From positions 1-64,000 of the forward strand of contig NZ_JASZYE010000010.1 of the NCBI RefSeq assembly GCF_030317145.1: DNA of 64,000 nt, in the 5' to 3' direction. The notes beneath the pieces were generated by a model that did no database searches, was not told the DNA's origin, and was given only the letters and a program-made list of their open reading frames with translations. Positions 1 to 8,478 of this stretch are shown piece after piece; position 1 is the stretch's first letter; each line of letters begins with the position of its first letter. The DNA is from Variovorax flavidus (GTDB taxonomy: Bacteria; Pseudomonadota; Gammaproteobacteria; Burkholderiales; Burkholderiaceae_C). The translations under genes were made by a program, and so were the position numbers.

Positions 1-88
1 ATGCAAACTTTTTTCATCCTCTCGCTTCGATTTGCACCTGACTTCTTTTCAGAAACTTCAGCACGCTTCGTTTTGAGCGGAGCCTTCG

Positions 89-118
89 ATTATGACACGA
101 TTTTTTGAATCACGTCAA
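89..118 (-). promoter_or_regulatory. Sigma-70 promoter, downstream copy of a tandem pair
   Basis: Read on the minus strand, the -35 is TTGACG (113-118) and the -10 is CATAAT (89-94), with an 18-base spacer. The same hexamers, spacer length and flanking GAAGGCTC context recur at 208-237. Confidence 0.7.
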
Positions 119-207
119 GTCCGAAGGACTTTTTTCAACTTCTTCCGACTCACCCCTCGCAGCACCTTGCGGAGCCACTCAGCGAGTCGTTTTCTGCTGA
201 GCCTTCG

Positions 208-237
208 ATTATGACTGGTTTTTTCAACCTTCGTCAA
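208..237 (-). promoter_or_regulatory. Sigma-70 promoter, upstream copy of a tandem pair
   Basis: Read on the minus strand, the -35 is TTGACG (232-237) and the -10 is CATAAT (208-213), with an 18-base spacer. Both hexamers match the copy at 89-118 exactly, and both are followed by the same CGAAGGCTC stretch, so the pair arose by duplication or is held by the same constraint. Confidence 0.7.
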
Positions 238-371
238 CTTCTTCGGACTTTCTTTCTTGGCCTTGTTAGCCGCCCCTGAGGACCGGTCTGACAGAAGACG
301 CCTTCGCGTTTTCAGCCGAGCCCACGAGTATATGCCAAGAATCGAGTCCTGGATCGGATAATTCGTGCCAC

Positions 372-2279
372 ATGGCACTCATCACACTCCTCGACGCCCA
401 ACTCGCGTTCGGTCACGTCCCGCTGCTCGATCATGCGGACTTCTCTCTCATTGAATCGGAGCGCATCGGCCTGATCGGCCGCAACGGGGCGGGCAAGTCA
501 TCGCTCCTCAAGATACTGGGGGGCCTGGAGAAGCCCGATGACGGCACGCTGCAAGTCCAGCAGAACCTGCGCGTCACCTATGTCGCACAGGAACCCCTTC
601 TTGATATGGATGCCGACGTGTTCACCGCAGCGAGCGCAGGACTCGCGGAGGTGATCGCGATTCGCGACCAATACCTGTCCGGCGCTCCCGGGCTCGACCT
701 GGACGCGCTCCAGTCCCAGATCGAAGCGTTCGACGCGTGGAACTGGGAGCAGCGTGTCGACGAGACCCTGCATCGCCTGCACCTGGATGGCACCGCCCGT
801 ATCGGCTCTCTATCGGGCGGCACCCGCAAGCGCGTCGCACTCGCGCAGGCGCTCGTCGCCGCCCCCGACGTGTTGCTGCTCGACGAACCCACCAACCACC
901 TCGATCTCGATTCCATCGAATGGCTGGAGCAGCTGCTCATCGACTTCAAGGGCAGCGTGGTGACCATCACCCACGATCGCAGCTTCCTGAACCGGGTGGC
1001 GACGCGGATCGTCGAGCTGGACCGGGGAAAGCTCGCCTCCTACCCAGGGAACTTCGAGCAGTACCTCATACAGAAGGAAGAGCAGCTGGCCCAGGAGGCC
1101 GTCATCAACGCCAAGGCCGACAAGCTGCTGGCACAAGAAGAGATATGGATCCGCAAGGGCGTGGAGGCCCGCCGCACGCGCAGCCAGAGCCGGATCAGCC
1201 GCCTCGAGGCGCTCCGTGCCAACCGGTCCGCACGGCGCGATGTCCTGGGCAGCGTGAACATGGATGTCGCTTCGGGCCAGGCCAGCGGCAAGATCGTGGC
1301 GGAGCTGACGGAAGCCACCAAGTCATTCGGCGAAAAGACGGTCATCCGCAAGTTCAGCGGCACGATCCTTCGCGGGGACAAGGTCGGGCTGATCGGGCCG
1401 AACGGCGCCGGCAAGACCACCTTGCTCAAGTTGATCCTCGGCGAGCTGGAGCCCGACAGCGGCAAGGTCCGCCGCGGCGCCAACCTGCAGGTCGCCTACT
1501 TCGACCAGATGCGCAACGCCCTGAACCTCGACGCCACGCTGGAAGACTTCATCAGCCCCGGCAGCGAATGGATCGAGATCGGCAGCCAGCGCAAGCACGT
1601 CAAGAGCTACCTGGCGGACTTCCTGTTCTCGCCCGCACGGGCGCATTCGCCGGTGCGCTCTCTCAGCGGCGGCGAGCGCAACCGGCTGCTGCTCGCGCGC
1701 CTCTTCGCACGCCCCGCCAACGTGCTGGTGCTCGACGAACCGACGAACGACCTCGACATCGACACGCTCGAACTCCTCGAAGACCTGCTGCAGAACTACG
1801 ACGGCACGGTCTTCCTCGTGAGCCATGACCGGACCTTCCTCGACAACGTGGTCACGAGCACGATCGCGTTCGAAGGCGATGGCCGCTGGCGCGAATACGA
1901 AGGCAGCGTGCAGGACTGGCTGACCCAATCGAAGCGCGCGCGCGAAATCGCCGAGCAGCGCGCGGCCGCGGCGGCTCCGGTCGCGGCACCGGCCCCAGCC
2001 CCCGCGCCGGCACCTGCGGCGGACACCGCTCCCCGCACGCCCCGCAAGAAGCTGAGCTACAAGGAACAGCGCGAGCTCGAAACCCTGCCCGCGCAGATCG
2101 CGGCGCTGGAAGACGAGCAGAAGCGCATCACCGAAATCCTCGAACTCGATGGCGGCGCCATCTACGCCACCGACGCATCGCGCGCCGCGGAACTCGGCGA
2201 GCGCCATGCGCGCATCGACGACGAACTGCTCGCCGCACTGGAACGCTGGGAAGAACTCGGCACGGCGCGCCAGGGCTAG
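372..2279 (+). CDS. uup: ABC-F family ATPase, Uup type
   Basis: A 635-residue soluble protein with two ABC ATPase cassettes and no membrane segments, the ABC-F layout. Walker A motifs lie at residues 36-43 (GRNGAGKS) and about 342-349 (GPNGAGKT). Each cassette has an LSGG signature and a Walker B ending LDEPTN, the ABC-F hallmark. An Ala/Pro linker near 535-555 leads into a charged C-terminal coiled coil like the Uup C-terminal domain, which binds branched or structured DNA in E. coli. Uup is linked to precise transposon excision and ribosome-associated roles. The ATG at 372 sits directly at the mature N-terminus. It diverges from the leftward promoters upstream. Confidence 0.9.
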   Translation: MALITLLDAQLAFGHVPLLDHADFSLIESERIGLIGRNGAGKSSLLKILGGLEKPDDGTLQVQQNLRVTYVAQEPLLDMDADVFTAASAGLAEVIAIRDQYLSGAPGLDLDALQSQIEAFDAWNWEQRVDETLHRLHLDGTARIGSLSGGTRKRVALAQALVAAPDVLLLDEPTNHLDLDSIEWLEQLLIDFKGSVVTITHDRSFLNRVATRIVELDRGKLASYPGNFEQYLIQKEEQLAQEAVINAKADKLLAQEEIWIRKGVEARRTRSQSRISRLEALRANRSARRDVLGSVNMDVASGQASGKIVAELTEATKSFGEKTVIRKFSGTILRGDKVGLIGPNGAGKTTLLKLILGELEPDSGKVRRGANLQVAYFDQMRNALNLDATLEDFISPGSEWIEIGSQRKHVKSYLADFLFSPARAHSPVRSLSGGERNRLLLARLFARPANVLVLDEPTNDLDIDTLELLEDLLQNYDGTVFLVSHDRTFLDNVVTSTIAFEGDGRWREYEGSVQDWLTQSKRAREIAEQRAAAAAPVAAPAPAPAPAPAADTAPRTPRKKLSYKEQRELETLPAQIAALEDEQKRITEILELDGGAIYATDASRAAELGERHARIDDELLAALERWEELGTARQG

Positions 2280-2352
2280 CGGCGTTCTTGTCCGACGCCC
2301 GGCACGCCCGGGCTGCGCTATATATGCGGCACCCAGGCTTCCCCCTCGCCGA

Positions 2353-4116
2353 ATGTCGTCATTCCTCCGGCACCTCGCCATCCAGCTGCAACGCTCCCTC
2401 GCGATCGGAGGCGTGGTGCTGTGCCTCACCGCGTGCGCCGAGCTTCCCAAGAACGTGGACCGCCCGGTCTCCACTGCGTTGGCCTCGCCCGCGGCCGCGG
2501 ACACGCCGTTGGCGGCAGTGGTGCAGAAACGCCGGGAGGCCGCGAAGGGGCGCTTCGATTCCGGCTTCATGCTGCTCGACGGCGCCCCGGCCGCCTACGG
2601 CAGCAGGCTCGCACTCGTGGAGGGCGCGCAGAAGACGCTGGACCTCCAGTACTACGCAATCCATGCCGACGCCAGCACGGCGCGCCTGCTCATCGGCGTG
2701 CGCGACGCGGCCCGGCGGGGCGTGCGCGTACGCATCCTGCTCGACGACTTCCACAGCACCGGCCGCGATGCGCTCGTGATGCGCCTTGCTTTCGAGCCCA
2801 ACATCGAGATGCGGATGTTCAATCCGCTCGCCGGTGCCCGGGCGTCGACCGTGGGTCGCCTCTTCAACTCGCTCGATGACGCATCGCGAATCCAGCAACG
2901 GATGCACAACAAGCTCTTCATCGCCGACAACGTGCTTGCGGTGACGGGCGGGCGCAACCTCGGCGACGCCTACTTCGGCAACGCCAGCAAGGCGAACTTC
3001 ATCGATCTCGACGTGCTGGTGGCGGGGCCGATCGTGCAGGACCTGTCGCGGAGCTTCGACGCCTACTGGAACAACGAACGCGCCTATCCGGTCCAGTCGC
3101 TCGTGACACGCGAGGAACTCGACGAGATGCGTGCCCAGGTGAAAAAGGCCGATGCGGCCCAGCGAGACCCACCGGCCGCAGGCGGCTCGCCGGCATCGGC
3201 CGACAGCGAGCAGCGCCCGCAAGGCGACGCCCCGACACCCGAACAGCGCGCGCACGCCTGGGACCAGAAGGCGATGGATCTCGGCACGGCCATCTTCGTA
3301 TGGGCGCCCGCCGTCGTGCTGGTCGACCGGCCGGGAAAGATCGCGGCGGATGACGCCGGACCGAAGAGCGCCGGCGCCGGCAAGGCCCCCGGCCTCGTGG
3401 TGACACGACAGAGCGGCCGGCCGGCCGGCGCGCGGCCCGGAAATTCGCTCGACGCCGCGGCCGCCACGGCGGCAAGCGGCGACACCGTGGTCGAAGGCCT
3501 GCTTCAACTGATCGGCACAGCCCGCAACGATCTCCTGATCATCTCCCCCTACTTCGTCCCGGGCCCCGACATGAAGCAGGCATTTGCCTCGGCGCGGGCG
3601 CGCGGCGTGAGGATACGGGTGCTGACGAACTCGCTGGCCTCGAACGACGCGCCCGTGGCTCACGTCGGCTATGCGCGGCATCGCGAGGAACTGCTCGCGA
3701 TGGGCATCGAACTCTATGAACTCCGCAGCGAGCAAGCGGGCCTGGGCAGCGCATTCGGCAGTTCCGGCAGCAACATGTCGGGCGAATCGCGGTCGATGCT
3801 GCATTCCAAGGTGCTCGTGATGGACGGCCGCATGCTGGTGGTCGGCTCGATGAACCTGGATCTGCGCTCGCAACTGCAGAACACCGAGATCGCGCTGCTG
3901 ATCCGCAGCGACGAACTCTCGCGCGTGGCGGCCGGCAAGATCGAGACGGCATTGCGCGAGGGCGCATGGCGCGTCGAGCAGGATGACGGGCACCTGGTCT
4001 GGCGCGCGCCGCAAGGCAGCGGGCTCCAGGACACGACCACCGAGCCCGACGCCAGCGCCAGTCTCCGGCTGATGCTCAAGATGTTCGGGCCGCTCGCACC
4101 CGACCGGCTTCTGTGA
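2353..4116 (+). CDS. Phospholipase D / cardiolipin synthase-like lipoprotein
   Basis: The frame is open from upstream, inside uup, but the ATG at 2353 gives a clean lipoprotein signal: a hydrophobic stretch ending LTAC with the lipid-anchored Cys at residue 28. The 587-residue product has two HKD phospholipase D motifs, at about residues 185 (HNKLFIAD, then GGRN) and 484 (HSKVLVMD, then GSMN), the pair needed for one active site. This layout resembles periplasm-facing ClsC/YmdC-type PLD proteins that transfer phosphatidyl groups. A low-complexity Ala/Pro/Gly insert at about residues 265-375 separates the two halves and makes the protein longer than E. coli ClsC. It probably acts on envelope phospholipids; the exact substrate is not evident. 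Confidence 0.85.
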   Translation: MSSFLRHLAIQLQRSLAIGGVVLCLTACAELPKNVDRPVSTALASPAAADTPLAAVVQKRREAAKGRFDSGFMLLDGAPAAYGSRLALVEGAQKTLDLQYYAIHADASTARLLIGVRDAARRGVRVRILLDDFHSTGRDALVMRLAFEPNIEMRMFNPLAGARASTVGRLFNSLDDASRIQQRMHNKLFIADNVLAVTGGRNLGDAYFGNASKANFIDLDVLVAGPIVQDLSRSFDAYWNNERAYPVQSLVTREELDEMRAQVKKADAAQRDPPAAGGSPASADSEQRPQGDAPTPEQRAHAWDQKAMDLGTAIFVWAPAVVLVDRPGKIAADDAGPKSAGAGKAPGLVVTRQSGRPAGARPGNSLDAAAATAASGDTVVEGLLQLIGTARNDLLIISPYFVPGPDMKQAFASARARGVRIRVLTNSLASNDAPVAHVGYARHREELLAMGIELYELRSEQAGLGSAFGSSGSNMSGESRSMLHSKVLVMDGRMLVVGSMNLDLRSQLQNTEIALLIRSDELSRVAAGKIETALREGAWRVEQDDGHLVWRAPQGSGLQDTTTEPDASASLRLMLKMFGPLAPDRLL

Positions 4117-4134
4117 CCACCGGCCCGGACAAGT

Positions 4135-5565
4135 TCAGGCCTGCTGGTCCCTGACCCGCGCGAATACCTTCCAGAAAGTCGCGTCCTGCGCGGTCGCGAA
4201 ATTGATGCGCATCAAGGTGCTGGGCGGCCTGCGGGCATGGAAGAGCGAGCCCGGCGCCAGAAGATAGCCCTCGTCGAGCATCCGCTGCGTGAGCGCGTCG
4301 GTATCCACGCCGGTGTCGACCCAGCCAAAAAGCCCCGCCGGCTCCGACGCCAGCTTGCAGCCCGCGGCGAGCGCCAGCTTGACGGTGCGGCCTCGCGCCC
4401 CGTCCAGCCGCAGGCGGACGCGCTCGGCATGCCGGCGCAACTGCCCCTGGTCGATACACCAGGCCAGGGCCTTCTCGAACAGCGAGGGCGTCGTCAAGGT
4501 GGCGAGCAGCTTGGTTTCGAGCAGGCGCCCGACCAGCTGCGGCGACGCCGCGAGGAAGCCGATGCGCCAGTTCGGCGCGAGGATCTTCGCGAAGCCGCTG
4601 ACATAGATGGTGCGCTGCAGGCCATCGAGCGCGCTGAGCCGGGTCGCGTGCTCTGGCGCGAGGTGGCTGTAGGTGTCGTCCTCGACGATGTGGAAGTTGT
4701 GCCGGTTGGCCAGCTGGAGCACGCGGTGCGCGCTGCCCGGCGTGAGGCTGTAGCCCGTCGGGTTGTGCAGCACGCTGACGCTCACGAACAGCTTGGGCTT
4801 GTGGCCTTCGCCGGCATTGCAATAGCGTTCCATGACCTCGAGGTCGGGCCCGTCGGCCTTGCGAGGCACGGGGAGGATGCGCATGCCCAGCGCTTCGAGG
4901 CGCGCGAACTCGAGCGCCCAGCCCGGCTCCTCGACCATCACCGGATCGCCCGCGCGCAACAGGGTCCGGCTCACGATATCCAGCGCGTGCGTGGCGCCGA
5001 CCGTCGTCAGGATCTGTTCCGGCCCGGCCGGCACGTTGATGCTTCCCAGCTTGGTGGAGAGGCTGCGGCGCAACCCGCTGTCCCCTTCGGGCTCGCCGTA
5101 CTGCAGCGAAAACTCCTGCAGGGCCTTGGTGCTGGTCACGCGGCGGACGGCGGCGGGCATGAAGGTCGACTCCAGCCATTCGGGCGGGAAAACGCCCATG
5201 CCGGGTTGCGGCTTGTCGCTCGGGCGGTGGAACATGCCGCGGATGAGGGTGCTGGCATCGGCCGCCACGATCTGGGGAGGCGGCGGCTGGACGACCAGGT
5301 TCATGCTCGACGAGGCCGGCCCGCCGTTGGCGGCGACCGAGTCGCGCACGAAGAAGCCACGCTGGCGCCGCGCTTCGACGAGCCCCTGCGCCAGCAGCTG
5401 GTCGTAGGCCGCGACCACGGTGTGCGGGCTCACGCCCTGCTGGCGCGCACACTCCCGCACCGAGGGCAGGCGCGCTCCGGGCGCCAGCAGGCGGTTGCGA
5501 ATCCGCTCGGCGAAGCGGTCGGCAAGTTGCTCCGTCAGCGACTGGGTGGAGGTGCGTGTCAGCAT
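4135..5565 (-). CDS. MocR-type PLP-dependent transcriptional regulator (GntR HTH plus aminotransferase fold)
   Basis: The ATG at 5565 gives a 476-residue protein of normal MocR length. It starts with a GntR winged helix (about residues 8-75, with LPSVRECARQQGVSPHTV) and continues into a fold-type-I aminotransferase domain. The PLP-binding Lys is K327 in SGFAKILAPNWR. MocR proteins such as GabR and PdxR use PLP, sometimes with an amino acid, to sense metabolites and usually control a divergent neighbour. Here it diverges from a LysE-type exporter at 5668 across a repeat-containing gap, so control of the exporter operon is the likely job. The effector is unknown. Confidence 0.88.
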   Translation of the reverse strand: MLTRTSTQSLTEQLADRFAERIRNRLLAPGARLPSVRECARQQGVSPHTVVAAYDQLLAQGLVEARRQRGFFVRDSVAANGGPASSSMNLVVQPPPPQIVAADASTLIRGMFHRPSDKPQPGMGVFPPEWLESTFMPAAVRRVTSTKALQEFSLQYGEPEGDSGLRRSLSTKLGSINVPAGPEQILTTVGATHALDIVSRTLLRAGDPVMVEEPGWALEFARLEALGMRILPVPRKADGPDLEVMERYCNAGEGHKPKLFVSVSVLHNPTGYSLTPGSAHRVLQLANRHNFHIVEDDTYSHLAPEHATRLSALDGLQRTIYVSGFAKILAPNWRIGFLAASPQLVGRLLETKLLATLTTPSLFEKALAWCIDQGQLRRHAERVRLRLDGARGRTVKLALAAGCKLASEPAGLFGWVDTGVDTDALTQRMLDEGYLLAPGSLFHARRPPSTLMRINFATAQDATFWKVFARVRDQQA

Positions 5566-5595
5566 GCGTGTGTTGTGTCTGTGTCGATCCTCAGG

Positions 5596-5645
5596 CCAGT
5601 ACAGTCGCACCTCATGTCCGGCAATCTGTACTGGAACTGTAATGG
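5596..5645. promoter_or_regulatory. Putative MocR operator: one inverted and two direct repeats
   Basis: The gap between the regulator and the exporter operon holds CCAGTACAG (5596-5604), its exact inverted copy CTGTACTGG (5626-5634), and a near direct copy CTGTAATGG (5637-5645) 11 bases further on. Paired direct repeats about one helical turn apart, plus an inverted copy, fit the binding mode known for MocR dimers. Assignment to this regulator is inference from position. Confidence 0.55.
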
Positions 5646-5667
5646 TCATCAGTTTAAAGTGTGTCCC

Positions 5668-6267
5668 ATGAACTGGCAAGAATTCACTGCGCTGCTGGTG
5701 TTGGCCACGGCGATGAGTTTTTCGCCAGGGCCGAACACCACCCTTTCCACCGCCCTCGGCGCCAACGGCGGCCTGCCGCGTGCGATGCGTTTCGTCATCG
5801 CGGTGCCCGTGGGATGGACCCTGCTGCTCGCGCTCTGCGCGGCCGGCATCGGCGCACTGGTCGTGGCCGTGCCATCGCTGCGCTGGATCATCAAGGCGCT
5901 CGGCATCGTCTATCTGCTGTGGCTGGCATGGAAGCTCAGCGGCAGCGCATCGCTGGGCCAGGCCGACGGCGGACAGCTCCGGGTCGGCTTCAAGCAAGGC
6001 GTGATGCTGCAGTTCCTCAACATCAAGGCCTGGCTGCTGGCACTGACGCTGGTCGCGGGCTGGATTGCCGGGCAGCCGGATGCGTTGCGGCGTTTCGCGA
6101 TCGTGGCGCCGGTCATGCTGGTCTACGCGTTCACCAGCAACTTCGTCTACGCACTCGCCGGGGCGCTGCTGCGCAACTGGCTGGCCCAGGGGCGCCGCCT
6201 CCTGTGGTTCAACCGTGCGATGGCAGCCGTCCTTGTGTTGACGGCCTGGTGGATGCTCAGCGTATGA
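5668..6267 (+). CDS. LysE/RhtB-family amino-acid exporter (first of three in the operon)
   Basis: A 199-residue integral membrane protein with the LysE-family N-terminal signature SPGPN at residues 19-23, about six hydrophobic segments and the family's usual length. These carriers export amino acids or related small solutes across the inner membrane by proton antiport. It is the first gene of the plus-strand operon divergent from the MocR regulator, and its stop overlaps the next start as ATGA (6264-6267). The substrate cannot be read from sequence. A regulator that binds PLP suggests an amino acid or a PLP-reactive amine. Confidence 0.85.
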   Translation: MNWQEFTALLVLATAMSFSPGPNTTLSTALGANGGLPRAMRFVIAVPVGWTLLLALCAAGIGALVVAVPSLRWIIKALGIVYLLWLAWKLSGSASLGQADGGQLRVGFKQGVMLQFLNIKAWLLALTLVAGWIAGQPDALRRFAIVAPVMLVYAFTSNFVYALAGALLRNWLAQGRRLLWFNRAMAAVLVLTAWWMLSV

Positions 6268-7193
6268 AGGTCAAGGACGAAACGCTCGGCATGTGGCTCG
6301 GCGTGCTCGGCGTGGCCTTCTTCGCGATCACGCTGCCGATGACACGGCTCGCCACGGGCACGCAGGCCGCGCCCCAACTCTCGCCGTGGTTCCTGACGCT
6401 CGGCCGCGCGGCGCTGGCGGGCGTGCTGTCCGCCATCTTCCTGCTCGCCACCCGCTCGCCCCTGCCCAAGCGCGGGCAATGGAAGCCGTTGGGCATGGCG
6501 GTGCTCGGCAACGCGATCGGCTTCCCCTTGCTCCTCGCCTTTGCGCTGCGCGTGGTCAGCGCCAGCCACGCTGCGGTGATCACCGCGCTGCTGCCCCTGG
6601 CGACGGCAGCGTGCGCCGCCTGGGTTCTTCACCAGCGCGCACGGCTGGGGTTCTGGCTTTGCGCCATCGCGGGCAGCCTGCTGGTGGTCGTGTTCTCGCT
6701 GCTGCGCGCCGAATCCCACGGCGCCGGATTCGGCTTCGAGTGGGCCGACGTGCTGCTGGTCTGCGCGGTGTTTGCCGCTTCGCTCGGCTACATCTACGGC
6801 GCGCAGGTCACGCCGGCGCTGGGCGCCGAGCGCGTGATCTGCTGGGTCTGCGTGCTTGCGCTGCCCATCTCGCTGCCGGGCACGCTGTGGCTGTGGCCGC
6901 AGCAACCGGTCGACACATCCGCCTGGGTGGGCTTCGTCTACGTGGGCGTATTCTCGATGTGGGTCGGCTTCTTCGCCTGGTATCGCGGCCTCGCCATGGG
7001 GGGTGCGCTGCGGGTCAGCCAGACCCAGTTGCTGCAACCCTTTCTCTCGATCCTCGCCGCCGTGCCGCTGCTCGGCGAGCCTCTCGACATCGTGACCCTC
7101 GGCTTCGCCGCCGCCGTGGTCGCCACGGTGGTCGCGGGGAAGAAGCTCTCCCAGCCGCGCAACCCGGCCGCTCTCGCGACGGTCACGCGATAG
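6264..7193 (+). CDS. EamA/DMT-superfamily transporter
   Basis: A 309-residue protein with about ten predicted membrane helices in two similar halves, as in the drug/metabolite transporter superfamily (EamA, RhaT-like). The second half carries the characteristic run of small residues and GLAMGGA, then a helix ending LLGEP, typical of EamA repeats. Many members export amino acids or metabolites. The start overlaps the stop of the preceding exporter by four bases, indicating translational coupling. The gap to the aminotransferase downstream is 23 bases. Confidence 0.85.
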   Translation: MKVKDETLGMWLGVLGVAFFAITLPMTRLATGTQAAPQLSPWFLTLGRAALAGVLSAIFLLATRSPLPKRGQWKPLGMAVLGNAIGFPLLLAFALRVVSASHAAVITALLPLATAACAAWVLHQRARLGFWLCAIAGSLLVVVFSLLRAESHGAGFGFEWADVLLVCAVFAASLGYIYGAQVTPALGAERVICWVCVLALPISLPGTLWLWPQQPVDTSAWVGFVYVGVFSMWVGFFAWYRGLAMGGALRVSQTQLLQPFLSILAAVPLLGEPLDIVTLGFAAAVVATVVAGKKLSQPRNPAALATVTR

Positions 7194-7216
7194 ATATCGC
7201 ACATCAAGGAAACAAC

Positions 7217-8431
7217 ATGAACTGGAAACTCGCCGCCCGCGCCGAAAAGATGAATCCCTCGGTGCTCCGTGAAATCCTCAAGGTGACCGAGCGTCCCGGC
7301 GTCATCAGCCTCGCGGGTGGCCTGCCCTCGCCCAAGACCTTCCCGATCAGCGACTTCGCCGACGCCTGCGCCGAGGTGCTGCACAAGGATGGCCAGGCGG
7401 CACTCCAATATGCCGCGAGCGAAGGCTACGGCCCGCTGCGCGAAGCGGTCGCGGAGATGCTGCCGTGGGCTGTCGACCCCGCCCAGGTGCTCATCACCAC
7501 TGGCTCGCAGCAGGGCCTGGACCTGATCGCCAAGGTGCTGCTCGACCCGGGCAGCCGCGTGCTGGTCGAAACGCCGACCTACCTCGGCGCACTGCAGGCC
7601 TTCTCGCCGATGGAGCCCGAGCCGGTCAGCGTGGCCAGCGACAACGAGGGCGTGATCGTCGAAGACCTGGTCGCCAAGGCCCGGGACGCGCGTTTCGTCT
7701 ACCTGCTGCCCAACTTCCAGAACCCGACCGGGCGCACCATGACCGAAGAGCGCCGTGCGGCCGTGTCCGCCGCTGCGGCGAAGGCCGGGCTGCCGATCGT
7801 CGAGGACAACCCCTACGGCGAACTCTGGTTCGACGAAGCGCCGCCGCTGCCGCTGACGGCGCGCAACCCCGAAGGCTGCATCTACCTCGGCTCCTTCTCG
7901 AAGGTGCTGGCACCCGGCCTGCGGCTGGGCTTCATGGTCGCGCCCAAGTCGATCTACCCCAAGCTGCTGCAAGCCAAGCAGGCGGCCGACCTGCACACGC
8001 CGAGCTTCAACCAGCGCATGGTCTCCGAAGTGATGAAGGACGGCTTCCTGTCACGCCACGTTCCCACCATCCGCCAGCTCTACAAGCACCAGCGCGACGC
8101 CATGCTGGCGGCGCTCACGCGCGAAATGAAGGGATTGCAGGTCGAGTTCACGCAGCCGGCCGGCGGCATGTTCCTCTGGGTGCGCATGCCCGAAGGCATC
8201 GACACCGTCGCGCTGCTGCCCAAGGCGGTGGAACGCGGCGTGGCCTTCGTGCCCGGCGCGCCTTTCTATGCCGCGGGCGGCGATCCGCGCACGATGCGGC
8301 TGTCCTTCGTGACGGCAAGCGTCGACGAAATCGACACCGCGATCGCCGCACTGGCCGAGGTCGTGCGCGAGCAACTGGCGCACAACGCAGCGGCCGAGGT
8401 GCAGCGCCAGCTGGCCGCCAGCCCCGCCTGA
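7217..8431 (+). CDS. PLP-dependent aminotransferase, class I/II (2-aminoadipate transaminase/LysN-like)
   Basis: A 404-residue fold-type-I aminotransferase without a DNA-binding domain. Visible features are the substrate-loop SLAGGLPSP near residue 35, the NFQNPTGRTM motif that contacts the cofactor, the DNPYGEL motif, and the PLP Lys at K229 in SFSKVLAPGLRLGF. The nearest known groups are 2-aminoadipate/aromatic aminotransferases of the MocR-like subfamily. It would move an amino group between an amino acid and a 2-oxo acid. Sitting between exporter genes, it may make or drain the exported amino acid. The ATG at 7217 follows an AAGGAA ribosome site. Confidence 0.85.
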   Translation: MNWKLAARAEKMNPSVLREILKVTERPGVISLAGGLPSPKTFPISDFADACAEVLHKDGQAALQYAASEGYGPLREAVAEMLPWAVDPAQVLITTGSQQGLDLIAKVLLDPGSRVLVETPTYLGALQAFSPMEPEPVSVASDNEGVIVEDLVAKARDARFVYLLPNFQNPTGRTMTEERRAAVSAAAAKAGLPIVEDNPYGELWFDEAPPLPLTARNPEGCIYLGSFSKVLAPGLRLGFMVAPKSIYPKLLQAKQAADLHTPSFNQRMVSEVMKDGFLSRHVPTIRQLYKHQRDAMLAALTREMKGLQVEFTQPAGGMFLWVRMPEGIDTVALLPKAVERGVAFVPGAPFYAAGGDPRTMRLSFVTASVDEIDTAIAALAEVVREQLAHNAAAEVQRQLAASPA

Positions 8432-8478
8432 ACCAGCAACCGTCACGGAGCGGCGATGCGCATCGACGTCCTCACGCC

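Larger units (their letters stand above)
1..371 (-). other. AT-rich leader/promoter region of a leftward transcription unit outside the window
   Basis: This stretch has no convincing gene. It is visibly lower in G+C than everything to its right and holds two similar copies of a sigma-70 promoter on the minus strand (listed separately), 119 bases apart, both pointing out of the left edge. A third, weaker -10-like hexamer (TATACT on the minus strand, 327-332) has no good -35. A-rich stretches lie just upstream of each -35, as UP elements would. Tandem strong promoters followed by an untranslated leader are typical of rRNA operons in Burkholderiales, so a 16S rRNA gene is expected just left of position 1; that part is inference. 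Confidence 0.6.

Noticed and set aside
115..378. A minus-strand open frame of 87 codons rich in Lys and Arg
   Set aside because: It lies across the duplicated promoters and their spacers, has no ribosome site or domain, and its Lys/Arg bias follows from the AT-rich promoter sequence.
2149..2352. Upstream extension of the PLD gene into uup
   Set aside because: The first 68 codons read as Arg/Ala/Ser-rich noise and would bury the lipoprotein signal that starts at 2353.
1323..2570. Long antisense open frames such as this one, those opposite the PLD gene (2359-4014) and those opposite rpoC and rpoB
   Set aside because: High G+C with strong codon bias opens long frames on the other strand. The real genes on the opposite strand have clear motifs; the antisense products are Arg/Ala/Pro-rich with no domains.
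5566..5997. 144-codon extension of the MocR gene
   Set aside because: It overlaps the divergent exporter and is unlike any MocR N-terminus; the winged helix starts directly after the ATG at 5565.
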